A DNA stretch of 64,000 bases from Scatophagus argus (GCF_020382885.2 NC_058495.1:23356127-23420126), one strand, 5' to 3'. Shown: positions 46,571 to 60,022, numbered from the stretch's first letter. Translations and numbers: made by a program. Notes: generated by a model not told the origin, from the letters alone.

Positions 46571-49500
46571 CAAAAGCAAGATTCAAAGATACCATGAAAT
46601 TGGTACTTGATCTTTCTTGAAACCTGATACCTCCTGGAAAACATCTTTAGTCAGCCATGTCTCCTACAAATTACATTGTATTTTACCAAATTGTTTTCAT
46701 TATTGTGGTGACAAACACAATCTCTGCCTGCATTATATTCAGAGACGACTTTTCTCTGCGTGAATGAAACACTACGTTTATGTACTGCACTCGAATCACA
46801 GGGAGGCAGTCGAGGTGGACAGCGGACATGAAAAAATGCAGGACTGTGACTTCACTCTGGTCAGGCTTAGGCAACAAAACCACTTTGTTTAATTTTAGGG
46901 AAAGATCATTGTCTTCTTTAATGCAGAGTAAGTCAGCACCACTGAAGCTGTTCAGTATTTAGACAAATAGCATAATCTTTCCCCAACCTAACAATAACAA
47001 TTCAAATAATGGAGGAGATTGCATTGCCAGATTGTCCATTCTGGAATAAAATGTAATATGTACTGTTCAAATGATGTGTATACACGTCATTTGTGGGAGA
47101 CAGTGCATCTTTATTAGTGCCCTCATGGTGTACTGGTGTCACTGAAGTCCAAACTAGATGATAGTTTGTGTAATTAGTAACATAGTCCATTGGATTACAA
47201 AATATGTAGTCTGATACTTCTAAATTGCTTTAGAATTACATCAAATTTTAAAATATTGTACCTTATACTGAAACAATGGATGTAGCTTCAAACACTTCAA
47301 GACAAATCAAAAGGTCAAATCAAAACAGCACTGGCACAAAGTACAGGTGTACTGTGCGTATCTACATCACGTGGGACGCCGTTGTTTTTGAGTCAGTGTT
47401 TCTTCACGTTCAAAGTCGAGGTCTTGCACAAACTGCACTGGACGTGGATGTTCTTGTGTTGCATGTTTTCCAAGTCGTCGAGATGTCGATGTTCCCAAAA
47501 ATGGAAGGCTGTTATGTAGGGACTCCTGCTGCTTGAGCCTTCCATCGTGAGTCAAGACCGTCCATTTGCCTCCTGCCAGGTGAAACACTAGTGGAGCACT
47601 AGTCCGAGAAACCCTGTATCAGACACGCTTTTCATGAGTTAACGGAGGATTGGTTATCATGAATCTAAATCTTTGTCCTCCATTCTTCGAGGATGCATTT
47701 CCTGTTTGGTGCGATATTCTATCAGAATTGCTCAACACCAACAACTGGGAGATTTCAAAAACAGCTATAAGCATTTAGCAACTAAGCAAAATAAGAAGAG
47801 CCGCAACCGAAAATGTCTGCAAACTGGGAAAATAAAGCAATTTGTAGACAAGGTTGATCGCCATATAACAGAGATGGTAAGTGATGAAATTCCATGTTAT
47901 TCCGTTGTTTATAAAGTGCTGCATGTGAAAAAGTCATGCTAGACGCAGACACTGCTGCGTTACGTGTTGCGTCTCTTTGAAATTCTCTGTAAAAATCACA
48001 CACTGGGGCAGCATTTTCCTGCCATTGTTTTCTTCAGTGTAAAAAAACAGAAGTATACTGTAAAAGATAGTCTCGCTGGCGATGGTATTGTGCGATCTCT
48101 GTGTAAAAAAGAGCTTTAGTTTACCAAGAGAGACAAACTGACATTCATGCCCACTACTGCATGGCCAGGTGCATGGAGGGTTTGAGTTTACTGTTTCTGT
48201 CACTTTTTGTGTGAACAACTGAGTGCCACACTATGAAAACCTTCCAGTTCAGGAGAGGCTGGCTCAAAATGTGTTATCTATCTGCCTATATTTAGCACCA
48301 TCTCGCATCTCACCCCTGTCAGCGATGGCTGGCTCTTCACTCCATGAGCGTGGCTGTTTGCAACAGCTACAAACACATTTGCCCTCAAACAACTAAAGCG
48401 TAAACTTGTTTCCAGTCTGTACCCAACATTTCACTTTTCTTCCTACAAGTTTGCATTGACCAATAGAAACAATGCATAGTGCAGAGTCACAGTCACACAC
48501 ACACATCAGATTACAAACTACAGAGTTGCTCTAATATTCCACTGACATTCCATGGAACCTTTGCTGAGTATTTATTAGTCACCCAGGCAGGAAACTGAAT
48601 CTTAAGACTGATCGCTCAGTGACCCGTTTGAACACAAAACCCAACACACCGATCACATTTCTTGCGACCTTTAAGTGTTTTGAGTCATTTTGTCATGAGG
48701 TTAGGTTTTCAAAGGTTTGCTAAATAAAATAAGAAATGAAAGAAATATGCTAAGACATAGTTTTGAGTTTGAATAGGTCATTCACTGTAAGCATACAGAA
48801 TAATTAGCGTACTTAATGCAATGGTATGTAAAAATGTTTTTTTTTTCCCATAAATTCACAGGAAAGGAGAGATCAAGTGTTTAAAGGGCAATTTCACCTA
48901 AATTATACACAAACATAGTTACATATAGTACTTTTATTTGCTGAAGTTTTGGATTAGTCACTGCTGAGAGTTGCTGCAACACCAAAAATGGAGATGAAAT
49001 AGAACTTTGATTGGGATGTCAAAGCAATAATGATATTTGAAAAACTCAAAACATCTTATTCTTTGAAAAAAGTGATTACTCTAAATCTTTTTTGAAAAAT
49101 AGAATTGGTATTTTGTTGTTAGCAAGGTCACACAACAATTTGAGGTTTGTGGATTATGGGACATTTTTCCTGCAGATACACATTGCTGTTGTGATTGTCA
49201 AATGTAATTCATTTTGTTGCTTTAAGCAGCACAAATGAAATTCTGATCATCGACAGTTGTTTCTGTGGTGAATGTCTCAAAACTATGACAAATAAAACCA
49301 AAAGTGTCTGCAGAGAATAGAAACTACTGCGGGTAAAGCAGAAAACTTTTTTGTCATTTGCGTGAACAGAAACATTAAGAGGTTAACCAGTTACAAAAGA
49401 TGAGGCAAACTGATCAGTTTATCATTAGTTTATCATTTTGATAAACAATTCTTAGTTGTATTAATCTATTAGGCAAATATATCAAACAGCTAATTGCAAC

Positions 49501-49845
49501 CCCTGCATTTTGATGATTTGTTGTGTGATTTGTATATTTATTTTGTTTTCTATTATTGTTGCCTGAATACTTTGAAAAAAAATGGCTCTGACAAAATAAG
49601 ACTTGTTTGGATGGAGAGGACTGCTGAACCTTGTGTTTCCTTTCTTCAGAATTTTTATTATTTTATTCTTCAGAATAAAAATCCCATTATATTTACAATA
49701 ACTGACCCTCTCGTGACCACCCCTCCCCTTTCAATTAATTTTTGTACAGTCCCTAAATTTTAAACCAGACAACTTATCAATTAACTGAAATAAAATATCA
49801 ATAGCATACTGGAAAATGGAAGTAATAACTCAGTCCAAGTTACAC
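46571..49845. other. Intergenic, AT-rich; possible old repeat at about 48880-49260
   Basis: The stretch 48880-49260 (gggcaatttcaccta, gctgcaacaccaaaaatgga, ttgctttaagcagcacaa) has the feel of a fish repeat but I cannot name it. No gene was seen elsewhere. Confidence 0.4.
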
Positions 49846-49849
49846 AAGA

Positions 49850-50135
49850 AGTTGTCCAACACTAGTCAATTAATCAATTATTCTGTCAAAAGAAAACCAG
49901 TTGCCATTTATTCTGATAACCGATTAGTTGCGTAATAGCAAAATTTTCTGGTTTCAGCCTCTTAAATGTGAGGTTTTGTTGCTTTTCTTTGTCATGTAGA
50001 GAGTTGGTTGAATTTTAAAGAAGGCAATTAAAAGTCGTCAGTTTGAATTCTGGGAAATTGTGTTACATTTTTGTGACGATTATGATTATCGATTATTAAT
50101 CGATCATGAAAATAACGCTTAGCCGCAGCCCTAGT
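49850..50135 (+). repeat. Teleost 'ataatcgttagttgcagccct' interspersed repeat
   Basis: It starts actagtcaattaatcaatta, continues with gtttcagcctcttaaatgtg, and ends with tgattatcgattattaatcg and aaaataacgcttagccgcag plus ccct. This is the order and the end of a very common fish element whose termini read AGGGCTGCAACTAACGATTA. The inverted AATCGATTAAT words at both ends suggest a non-autonomous DNA transposon. It lies directly upstream of the promoter-like segment at 50.2 kb. Confidence 0.8.
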
Positions 50136-50219
50136 TGGTGGGAGACTGCAGTGAACTGGAGCTCGATTTGTGTGCTGTCGAGATAAGGAGCCAGTGACAG
50201 ATGATCGTCTCTGTTTTTT

Positions 50220-50684
50220 ATTCTCCCTGTCTCCACCTGGAAATGGTCCCTCTCCCTTTAAGTGGGAGGTGAGCGGCAGGGCGCTGCGGACGGTGAGTGC
50301 TGGAAACCCACACCAGAAAGTCACCGGGAGTGAGTGAGTGAGAGCAGGGCTGCGCTCTCCGTCTCCAAAACATTTACGCACCGCAGCAGTATTCCGCCTC
50401 TGTCGCTCTCTCTCTCTCTCTCTCTCTGTCTGTCTCTGTGCTCCCAGCCGTCATCTTACCAACATCCACCCCCCACACCACCAACACCAACCATCAACAA
50501 CAACAGCAACAACAACAACCGGCGCTCTACACTGTGAAGGACCGGAGCACAGAAGTCCGCGCACGTACCGAGCAGCCCCAAACCGCCGTGCATTGAATGC
50601 GGTGAGGATTTAAAGCGGGAGAGAAAGAGGGGGAGGACGGAAGTTTTATTTCTCTCGTGGAGAGCCCAGGGCGCACCGGGACTG
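50220..50684 (+). promoter_or_regulatory. Promoter-like segment and 5'UTR-type first exon of an unidentified plus-strand gene (possibly sox13)
   Basis: The composition turns GC/CpG-rich (gagcggcagggcgctgcgga, ctgcgctctccgtctcc, ccgcgcacgtaccgag, gcgcaccgggactg), with a CT tract at about 50406-50430 and a CAA-rich stretch at 50490-50520. It ends at ACTG|GTGAGT, a strong donor at 50684/50685. A second donor-like GGACG|GTGAGT lies at about 50290. No protein-coding content was found, so this would be a non-coding first exon. Human SNRPE is next to SOX13, which has non-coding 5' exons; that neighbourhood is the only reason for the sox13 suggestion. Confidence 0.45.
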
Positions 50685-53044
50685 GTGAGTGAAGACTCGA
50701 AATGTAAAAAAGAAAAAAAAATAAACAAACAAAAAACTCAGCTTTGACGTGAACTAATCCTTCAGATGTTAAGTGCGAATGAGAGCTCACTGAAAGTCTT
50801 TGTGTCACGCTACATTTGCTTTCAAAACTTCCAAACGACTCTTACATTTCAGGTGTGGATCTGTAGGCTGTTTGCTTGCTGAATGTTATTAAACTTACGA
50901 GCCTATGAGAGACATTATTGTAAACTTCCAGCCCAAAACGAATTTACAACTTCCAGAAACTTCCATTTTTTTAATTTGTTTTCCTCCAACATCATCCACT
51001 CTCTTCTGACTTGAACCAAGTCATCTCCACCGTCCCCCACCAGCGACTCCATGCACTCTTTCGCTCTCATCCTTGGCATCTTTAGTTTTTCCTCTAAATG
51101 TGCCAGGAATGAGAGGCGACAAGGCTGCACTGCAGGGCTGGCAGCTCACACAGTTATTTAATGGGAGGGAGGAGGTGATGGATGATGATGATGAGGAGGA
51201 CAACCACGATGATGTTGATGATGTCAGGCCTGTTGGCAGATGCAAATGAGCAGATATCAGCAGGTTTGCCGAGAATAGGTACAGGTGTCAACATTTTGCC
51301 GAGGCCTTCATCACCCTCTTCTTTCTGCTGATATTGCTGAAGTTTGGGATAGCAGTGGAATAATTAGAACTTCATCAAGTTTCAGAATGACGTGAAGGCC
51401 TAAAGATAAACAATGACATCCAGGCAGAAGTTCAGTCACAGTTTGTCAGCTGTTGTCAGTTTAGAAACGTACTTAATGTGAGACGTGGAATAGTGGCTCT
51501 TGCTGTACAGAATCAGTCCTTTTGTCCTCATGTAGTACTTGAAGCATGAGATGTCAGCGGCGTCCAAAGTGTTCAGGGCTCCCCGGCATGTGAAATCATG
51601 CGGATCAGTAGTGAGGCTGAGCTTGCTTAGGAGACAGTCAGTGTGCAGCAGATGGACATACAGCAAGTCTGGGACCGGTTCAGAGGTGACTTCTCAGTGT
51701 CACCGTGTAAAAGCTTGTCGGCATTCTGCCGCAAGGGGTGAAGGGGTGAACAGTGAAGTTGTAGATTTGTCCAAGTGTGTGTCTGTGTGTGTGCGTATGT
51801 GCCTGAGGTGTTTTATGGTTAAAAACACAGACCGTAGTGAGACCAGCAGTCCTCATGGGAACCAAATCCTGGTACTAATGAGGCAAAACATGATGTCTGA
51901 GGTCCTGGTTGAGGGGGGGTCTGTTGAGGTGAAGTTAAACTTGTGGTGAGACTGTCTACAATCAGTGGAAGTCTGTGCACTGTCCTAACAAGGGTAGCTG
52001 TGCAAACTGGCTGTTCGCTCGTCTTTACAGTGGCTGCCTGCATACAAAGCTGTGCGTCAGTGGGGAGTCCCTGACCTTTCTTTCCGTCAATCTCTTTTCT
52101 TTCCTCATTCACTCCTCGCTTCGCTCCCGTCTTCACACCCCATGCTGCCGCCACCACATCTGTCTTTCCTTCTTTCTTTCTTTCTTTCTTTTGGAACGAC
52201 TGTAATGCTGCATCTCCATATCCTGCAACTTGCATGCACGCGCTCCCATCATGCCCTTTCATCTCCGCAGTGGGGAACAGTGCAGATGTCTGTCAGCCGT
52301 GCAGTGTGTACTATACACCTCCCCTTCTCTCTGACACACACACAGCTTAATACCTAGGAGTGGTTTGGCATTTCACCCTTCACCTCTGCTCCCCCACCCC
52401 CCACCCTGGAGCTTTGTATTCACAGGTGAATGGGTTCATGTAGGACACAAGGTGACTCTCTCTCTCGCTCTCTTTGTCGGTCAGTCGGCTCAGTCATGGT
52501 CATATCAAGCTGCAGATAACTATGGCAAAGAAAAGAATGCACTATTATTTTGCCTGAACACAGGAGTATGTAATTTCTGGCTGGATGGATAGGAATATTT
52601 TTGCATCGTGTTGATTAGAGGAGTCATTCTGGAAATGCCTTCAGAACCGCAGTAAGTCAAGTGCTTAAACTGCATTCTGTTTATTCTCTGATCGTCAGGT
52701 ATTTATTTTTAGGACTTATTTGTATATCAGCTAACATCCGCTCATCGCAGATGTATTGTGTTGCTGTATATGTCGGCTGAATAGTAACAAGGAATTGCAG
52801 CACAGACATGTGAAACCAGTTCTGAAGTCATTTGGGAACAGTCTTGCTGTTACAGTTTGCGTGCCAGAGAGCGCTGACACGATTATCTTCACACTGGTAA
52901 ATGTCCCACACAGGATGCCCCTTGGTCACAAAAACAACAGTGTACACACAGAATCTGTATTAAGACAGTGTGTCTCTGGTTATGAAGGTAAAGCATGAGG
53001 GGCCTAAACCAGGACTTGTAACTCAGTAACCCAGCTGAAGTGAG

Positions 53045-53085
<41 letters not shown>

Positions 53086-53940
53086 CCTCAGACTCCCCTT
53101 TAGCGCACTGTGAGGCCCAGCCGATCACACAGAACAATACTGGGCTCTGTGAAGCCTTATGATCTCTTTAAATAAAAACCTCTGGCTGCATTGTCTCCTT
53201 TGGTTAAGCACTGATTGATTTGACTGACTGACTGATTGGTTGACTGACTGACAAACACGCTGACGGTTTCATCCACACGTCTCGTCTCTGACGGTAACTT
53301 CAGAGCACTCAGCACTTTTCACTTCTTACTTAACAAGCTACCAAAAACATCTTCTGCGAGATAATTCCAGTCCTTTGATTCCTGTCCAAACTGACTAAGC
53401 GGTGAATTAAAACCTTTTCAGTTTTCTTTTTTTTTAAATTTTCTACTGAAACAAGGGATTGATTTGTCGATAATCAGCAACAGTTACCGATAATCGCAGA
53501 CGTCGACTCAAAATTGAAATCTGCATACTGTGAGGATGAGCCACGAGCGAGTGTTAAATCCATCCTACTTTTCTTTTTATTTAACCAGGTGTCATTTAGA
53601 TGCCGTTTACTCGTACACAACAAAAAGAGCATGAGTAACACCCTGTGAATACAACAGGTGTGAGTCACAAAGCTTCAATAAAAAAGTTACCAAAAAAAAC
53701 CCCAAAAAGCTGGAAGCAAATTTTGTGAAGAGAATATTTTATAGATCCTTTAAAACTGACTATAATTTACCAAATTTCACAGTTTCAGTCAACTCCATCC
53801 GGCTCCATTCTCGTGATGTTACTTTGACTTTTTACTCCTAATTTAGTTTTTGCAAGCCCAAATTTAACAAATAAATAAATAAATAAAATACACAAAAATC
53901 TTTTAGGTAGACAGTGCATTTGTAACTGGGGCAAAAAAAT
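50685..53940 (+). other. Probable 5' intron of the gene starting near 50.2 kb
   Basis: It contains a (TTTC)n at about 52163-52191, a (GT)n at about 53049-53080 and a (TGAC)n patch at 53219-53252. No exon is supported. Confidence 0.4.
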
Positions 53941-53949
53941 CTGTCTGCA

Positions 53950-54170
53950 CACCAGCAGCATTAGTATGATATCAGTAAAACCATTTTTAAGCAAAAATGG
54001 CAGAAATTTTCTGTTTCCAGCTTAACAAATGTGTTTTCTGCTCTTCTTTGTCTTACATGATGAACAGAATGTCTTTGCTTTGTGGACTGTAGGCCAGTCA
54101 AAACCAGTAACATCAATGTCTCAGCTTCGGCTCTGGGAAACTGTAATTTTTCACTCTTCTCTGATGGCGA
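53950..54170 (+). repeat. Second copy of the 'ataatcg' teleost repeat (internal part)
   Basis: Blocks aaattttctgtttccagctt, aacaaatgtgttttctgctc, ttctttgtcttacatgatga, acagaatgtctttgctttgt, ggactg and ctctgggaaactgtaatttt follow the internal order of the family at 49850-50135. Related ends (ttgtcgataatcagcaacag) appear at about 53465-53500. Confidence 0.6.
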
Positions 54171-57100
54171 AACGATTCAGGAATATAAGTGGCAGCTGCA
54201 GCTGTATTTTAAGGCTGAGATGGTTTATCGCTGTAGAGATGCCGTGGAAGAGGCGACAGCGGTTTGGCACAGCTTATTGTGGTGTCACAGATGAATTTAA
54301 ATCCGATAAATTCACGTTTCTGTTCGGGTTTTGCGGGTGGTAAAGTTGATTCTCTTCTTTTCTGTGACCTGTTAAGTGGAAAGTGGAGCTTATTCAGGTT
54401 AATTCTCCGCTACATCCTTGACAAGAACGTGATACCACAGTCAGTTTCTATGCCTGCTTCTGTGTCCTCTCTTGCATTGTGCAACAGCCTGTTCTGATCG
54501 TGAAGTCTTTAGCGGTTCTGTACATCACAGAGACATGCTTCTTTTCATGAGAACCACCTGAGGCGAGAACTTCTCGGTCATCCTTAAAGTGTCAAGATGC
54601 ACCTCGTCTTCATTTATTTTAATCTTTGATGCAAACAGGGCGAGAGAAAGACGTAGTAATAAGCGTAGATGTTTAGCGTGTCAGGAGAAGCTCTTCGAAT
54701 TCATCTCTTTGTGGAGCAAACACAAAGGTGGAGAGGTTCTTTGATTCCCTTTGCCTCATCTTAACACACCTCTCATCATTCTTCATGGGACTTTTCAAAG
54801 AAACTTTCCACCTGTTACCTTGGTAGAGGAAGAAAAAAAAAAAGTAGGAAGCGCACACTTGTGTGCACACACACACACACACACACAAGCAGGCGTGCAC
54901 ACAGTGGCTCACGCTGGGAGGTGATAAACTCTTATACCAGTGATGGGCCACTCTCAGAGACACCTAGAGACAACAGCAGCCACACACACACAAAACCCTG
55001 TAAGCATCTGCACACATCTTCAAGGTAAGATTCCTGCTTTACACTCAGCAAACTCTTTAACAGACCTCAGTAACATGAGTGAGATTTGTTGCTCTCTGCG
55101 GGTTGGTTGAAGGTTGAATATCTTGTAGGCTTTTTACGTCTCTGTTTTCGTGTCTTTCGTGTCTTTTTTTTGTCTTTGTGTGTGTTTGTGTGTGTGAAAG
55201 CAGCAATGCAGTTTTCACATGTGTAGGTTTCTCCTCTGTTAAGCCAAAGATTAAACAGGGATTTTAAACAACTGCTCCTAAGATCTCATTCTGTCCTGCA
55301 CATGCCGTTGCAAAGTGCTTTCGCCTCCTGCCAGCTGTTCTATGAATGTGCACTCACTCGTCCATGAATTGCTGTCATAAGCTCATAATAACGTGCTAAT
55401 AATGCAGGAGTAAAGCCCGCGCTCCCAGCCGTGGCAGGCTATTTATCAACAGCTGTAAATCAGTTTTGAAGAAGAAAGAACGGAAGCATCCTTGAACGGC
55501 AGCCTTGCTTTTCTCATGCCACTTGCGAAAACTTTCTAATCCCTAAAAAAAGAAGAAAAAAACTATCACAATACAGCGCTTGAATTTTCTGAACTTTTCT
55601 GCGTGTGTATGTGTGTGTGTGTGTGTGTGTGTGCGTGCACACACAATGCAAGAATACAAGCTTCTACAGGACTAAGGTGCGTTTCATTTAATGTAGAGTT
55701 GGGAGGGAAGCTTTTGTTGGGAAGTGTGTGGGTTCTGATGTCAGTCCAAGTACCAGAACTACAGCTTTCTTTTGTCTCGCGGTTAGCATAATGCTCGTCA
55801 CATAACGGCCTCCTATTGTTGAAAGTACTTGGCTTGAAAAGCAGGTTTATATGCTCTATATGTGACTGCAAAATGCTGTCAAATTTGCCTCTTAATTTTA
55901 AGAGAGAAAGAGAATAGAATAAAAGTATCATAAGATCTTTGTTGTTGTTGCTGCTGCTATGATCACGATGAGCTTAGATGAGTCATAGTAAAGTTATGAT
56001 TATGACATCGATACAGAAATCGATGAAACGTAAGAGACACAACCACAGCGACAGAAAGGCTCAGGTTTCCTTTTAATATGTTTCAGCTCATCTCTCTGTA
56101 TTAGCCAACAGATTTGCATTGCCATCAGAGAAGAGCGTGCAGACAGATGCTGTTTTGTTCGCTGTGACTGAAGATAAAGGTACGATCAGCTCGCTGCTTG
56201 TCTCTTTCCAACCGATTTGTTTATTTCTGCACCGATCATGAGATTTTTACAAACACTCTATTGATACCTGAACTCGGCACACACAAATAAAAACATACCA
56301 GTTTCCTGGTTCATTTACATGACTTTCCCCAGGACTCAAACAACGTGCTGTTGTCATATGAACCATGAAGCATGAACCTTTTTTTTTCCACAAAAAACAC
56401 ACTCCATAGCTGTTTGTTTTATGTGTTTGTACATGCATGTATGTGTGTGGTTATTTGCAAATAACCAGAGACCATTTGTTTGCTCAAGAGCAGTACAGTG
56501 GCATGATTTGCATTTCCTTTAAAAATCTGTGAAATCTAAAGTGACAGTATGAGCCTGCTTTGTATAAGGTGGTTGGTTGTTTGACTCTCATCATGGTGCG
56601 TTCAGGCGCTCTCTCTTAGTGCGATCGGGGGTCTATTGAAAATCATTTTACTTTGTACATGTCGTTCCAGAAGAAAGACCTCAGAGGTTACAGCAGCAGC
56701 TTTTCCTGCGCTTTATCTTTCGCTCACGGCATCTGAAGACGGTAACGCGTTGAAAGTCATGCGATTGCTTTTACGTGCTGCGCAGCAACACGTCTTTCTG
56801 TCTCCGTCATGGGTCATCCAGTCTCAGCACCTAAGTTTAAAAAATGCCGGGTTGATCCTATAAAGTCAACAGGGAAACGATCAGAATTTGCGTGATGTAT
56901 TGTGTCTGCAGTGAAGCTGTAGGTGAGCTACACTGACGTTATACGTGTCAGTTACAAACCCCGACATCCTACAGCGTTAAGATTTTTATGCCGCCGTAGT
57001 TTTGTCAGGCATTATGTCTTTGGGTCAGTGTTTCCATCTCGTTGCCATGAACATGATATCTCAGGAGCGTCTGGAGGGAATTTCTTCACATTTTACACAA

Positions 57101-57830
57101 ACATCCACTTGGATCAATTGATTTTCATGCTCAGTTCATATGCTAATTTCACAATAAATTTCACACTACTGTCTAAAAGGATTAAATAATGACTTGATGA
57201 CATTTATTGCTTCTTGATGTTCTGTCAGAATCAGATTTGTTGGCCGAGCATGTGACCACATTCAATGTGTTTGACAAAATATAAGCAGGCTTTTAAACAC
57301 TTTCTGTTGTGTCACATTTGATCCAACAAACACACCAGAAAAAAGGACACAGTAGAAAGCAGCAAATCTCATACCTCATCACAAAGAAAATTGTGATGAG
57401 GAAAATTGTTTAAATTTCTTTTTTTTGTTGTTGATGTTTTTTGTTTAAATTGCTTAAAAGTCTTAATTAATAACTTTCTGAACTGACGACAGCTGATGAT
57501 GGAAGCCGGCAAAGAGTGAGCCATCTCGTTTCCTTCCCATCTCTGAGAGCAGCAGTGAGACAAAGTTAACGTGTTTAGTTTTTGACACTTTGTGCCGCGT
57601 TCTCTCTTTCAAGCTCAGCGCCGACTGTTTTGGAGAACATTTATGCAGCAGCGTCCTTAACTTCGACAGGCGTCGTCCCGTAGCAACGTCCACCTGGGTG
57701 TCGTGTTCACCCACAGACAGCAGGAACGTATGCCGATTGTACGCTTTCCCACTGACAAGAAAATCCAGATGTTAGTGGGTGTTTTATCCAGTTTGAAAGG
57801 GACACAGAGCACTAGTCCAGCATAAACTAA
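54171..57830 (+). other. Non-coding, possible introns; weak exon candidates only
   Basis: A purine/CA-rich stretch at about 54955-55024 ends in TTCAAG|GTAAGA, a good donor, and could be another 5' exon. CA/GT tracts lie at about 54870-54888 and 55605-55632. Nothing coding was recognised. Confidence 0.35.
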
Positions 57831-58065
57831 ATGGTTTTGCTGATGAACCTGTGAATATTCTCATTCATCCAGGTCATGGTTATCTCAAGCAAATTCAATC
57901 GAACGCAACTGGACTTAGTTATTTGTCTTTGAAGACGTTTCACCTCTCATCCAAGAGGCTTCATCAGTTCATGCTCGCTTGACTAGGCTGGGACTAGTCC
58001 AACTAGCTGGTGTGGAGACCCAGGTATTTAACCTCTGTGGAGGCGTTCACATGGTTTTGCTGATG
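57831..58065 (+). mobile_element. 205-bp insertion with perfect 15-bp target-site duplication
   Basis: The 15-mer atggttttgctgatg occurs at 57831-57845 and again at 58051-58065, flanking 57846-58050. The inserted sequence contains gaatattctcattcatccag, gaagacgtttcacctctcat and ccaagaggcttcatcagttc, words I know as recurrent in teleost retroelements, often linked to Penelope-like elements. It has no coding capacity. The intact duplication shows the whole insertion is bounded here and is fairly young. The class is uncertain. Confidence 0.85.
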
Positions 58066-59530
58066 TTGAGTGCACTTACTTTTTATTGAATTTCTACATT
58101 GTCCTCACCACATATCTTACGAGAGTCTGAGGGACGTGGATGTAAACTTACAGACATTGCATTGGATTGAAAGAATTTCCCCTCAAGGACTTACAAAGTT
58201 ATGCTTTTACCAATTGCTGAAACGTAACACAATTGAAGGAGACTTTCTCCTCAAATTATAAAACATTTTTCAGTATGTGTTTAACAAGAAAAATATATTG
58301 AAATATTTAAATATATTTACGTATATTATGTAACTCACCGGGCAAGACACACCAATATGTAGTAATTTGCTGTAATTTTCAGCAAATGTTAATGCTTTTG
58401 GTGTTTTTACAAGAAGAAAAATATCACGAATCGCCTGCTTTATCTTTTGAAAGTTAGACAAATCAGCACAAGAAAATGATTAATCCTTGTCTGTCCTATC
58501 AGTCTGGTCTTCACCCGGACTTTAACCTGCTCGGCTAGGGGATTAAGGCAACAGGAAATTGCTTGTCTTTCTTTTGTTGTCTTCAAAAATGTGTTGATTT
58601 TGTAGCACAGAGGAAAATGTTCCAGCATGACTTCTAAAACAGACTAAAAGAAAGTTTTTTTTTTCCTCATCTATTGGCTCAGTTTATCTGTTTCCGGTGG
58701 TTCGGTGTGCAGTGAGAGTGAACCAGTAGAGCCGGTAGAGACGAGGTGCAGATTCTGCTGTTCAGCGCTAAGAATGGCCTCTTTCATGTTGTCATTCGAC
58801 ACTGTGAATGATTGCAGAATATCCTTTCTGGCTGCTTTGAATATATGGTGGTAGTAGTAAGGATTTATGGTTGTGCATTGCTGTTATTTTGTCCAGTTTG
58901 CGGCCCTGCGTTCGTCTTTCATCTTGCCTCTTGAGTTGCCATTTCTGTTGGAGTTCACTGGCTCTTGACATTGTTCAACCTGTGATTTGGTGCTAACAAA
59001 AGAGTCAGTGGATTAAAAAAAACAATCCCTAAGTGTTCATCAGTGTTCGCCCTGTGTTTTCCTATTTTCAGACACTCTCCAGATGTACTGTATCTGCTGT
59101 GTGGTCAGGTCTGTGGGCCGGTCAAGACAGCGTGTCTCATTACGGCGGTCAGCCAGCAACTTCAGACATGATCTCCAGCTTATTGGAGCTGGTTAAGACC
59201 TATGGCACTAAGTTGTTTTGTAGCATAAGCAGCTATACTTGTGAGGCACACAAACGCACACGCTGGTACGCACGCACACACAGCGAGGACCTCCTGCGGT
59301 CTCTCAATGCTGAGATGAACAGACCCTCAGCAGAATCACCTGTTGTGCTCCATACTGCTCAAAGGCGTTTCCATAGTAACGCCTCAGAGCACTGGCCCCT
59401 TGGTCTGTAAGACCCTCAGCAAACATAGACCCCCACCACCTCCATTACAAACTCCATAAAACACGCACGCACACACACACACACACGTTGTGCACACGTG
59501 GGTGCTCTCAAGAAGCAGCAGTGAATGGAG
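58066..59530 (+). other. Non-coding, no feature supported
   Basis: AT-rich, then mixed composition. A (CA)n tract lies at about 59464-59488. The 125-codon open run at 59033-59410 has no recognisable content. Confidence 0.4.
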
Positions 59531-59536
59531 TGAGGA

Positions 59537-59570
59537 TATAAAGTGTGCCGGGCTAAAGGAGAGAGCACAT
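59537..59570 (+). promoter_or_regulatory. Candidate TATA promoter (TATAAAG)
   Basis: gaggaTATAAAGtgtgccggg lies in GC-richer sequence, so a start would fall near 59568 (acattgtgagagtcgggcc). It is followed by purine-rich and (CTC)n tracts and a SOX-like CACAATAG at about 59807. It could be an internal promoter of the same gene; unproven. Confidence 0.25.
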
Positions 59571-59739
59571 TGTGAGAGTCGGGCCTCCTTTGTCTGAGCT
59601 AGCCTGAAGGAGCAGGGGGTGGAAAGGGTGTGGGGGTGGGGGGGCTTTGTGAAGGAAGAGGAAAAAAAAAGTGGCCTTCATACACATCCTTTCTTCTCTT
59701 GCTCTTGTTCTATCTCTTTATTGGGAGTGTGTTTTGTCT

Positions 59740-59775
59740 TCTCCCTCCTCCTCCTCCTCCTCCTCCTCCTCTCTG
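59740..59775. repeat. (CTC)n trinucleotide repeat
   Basis: About eight cctcctcctcctcctc units, next to a G-run at about 59838-59850. Confidence 0.85.
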
Positions 59776-60022
59776 ATAAATGCCACAGTAGCCTTTCGCT
59801 AGCCGCCACAATAGACGACCTGTTTCAGAGAACGAGAGGGGGGGGGGGGAGAAAGAGGGATGAGAGGGAGGGAGGCATGAAAAAAAGAAAAATGGCTGCC
59901 TTTTAACCTGTGTCTCTGAAAAGCAGAAGAATAAAGCGGCCGTGACTAAAGCCGGAGTCCTGTTCTCCTCTCTTTTCTCTCTCCTCGGTGTCTTTGGGAA
60001 GGACACAGTTGTGTCATCAGCC

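Noticed and set aside
46192..46644. 150-codon minus-strand open frame with a poly-proline run
   Set aside because: The proline run is the (GGA)n repeat and the rest is the decayed Tc1 transposase in one of its frames.
50334..50808. Several open frames over the 50.3-50.8 kb segment
   Set aside because: They are built on CT and CAA repeats in what looks like a 5'UTR exon; no start-to-donor frame is convincing.
56636..56745. Possible exon between ttccag (about 56671) and GACG|GTAACG (about 56741)
   Set aside because: Both splice sites are weak and the encoded peptide has no recognisable content.
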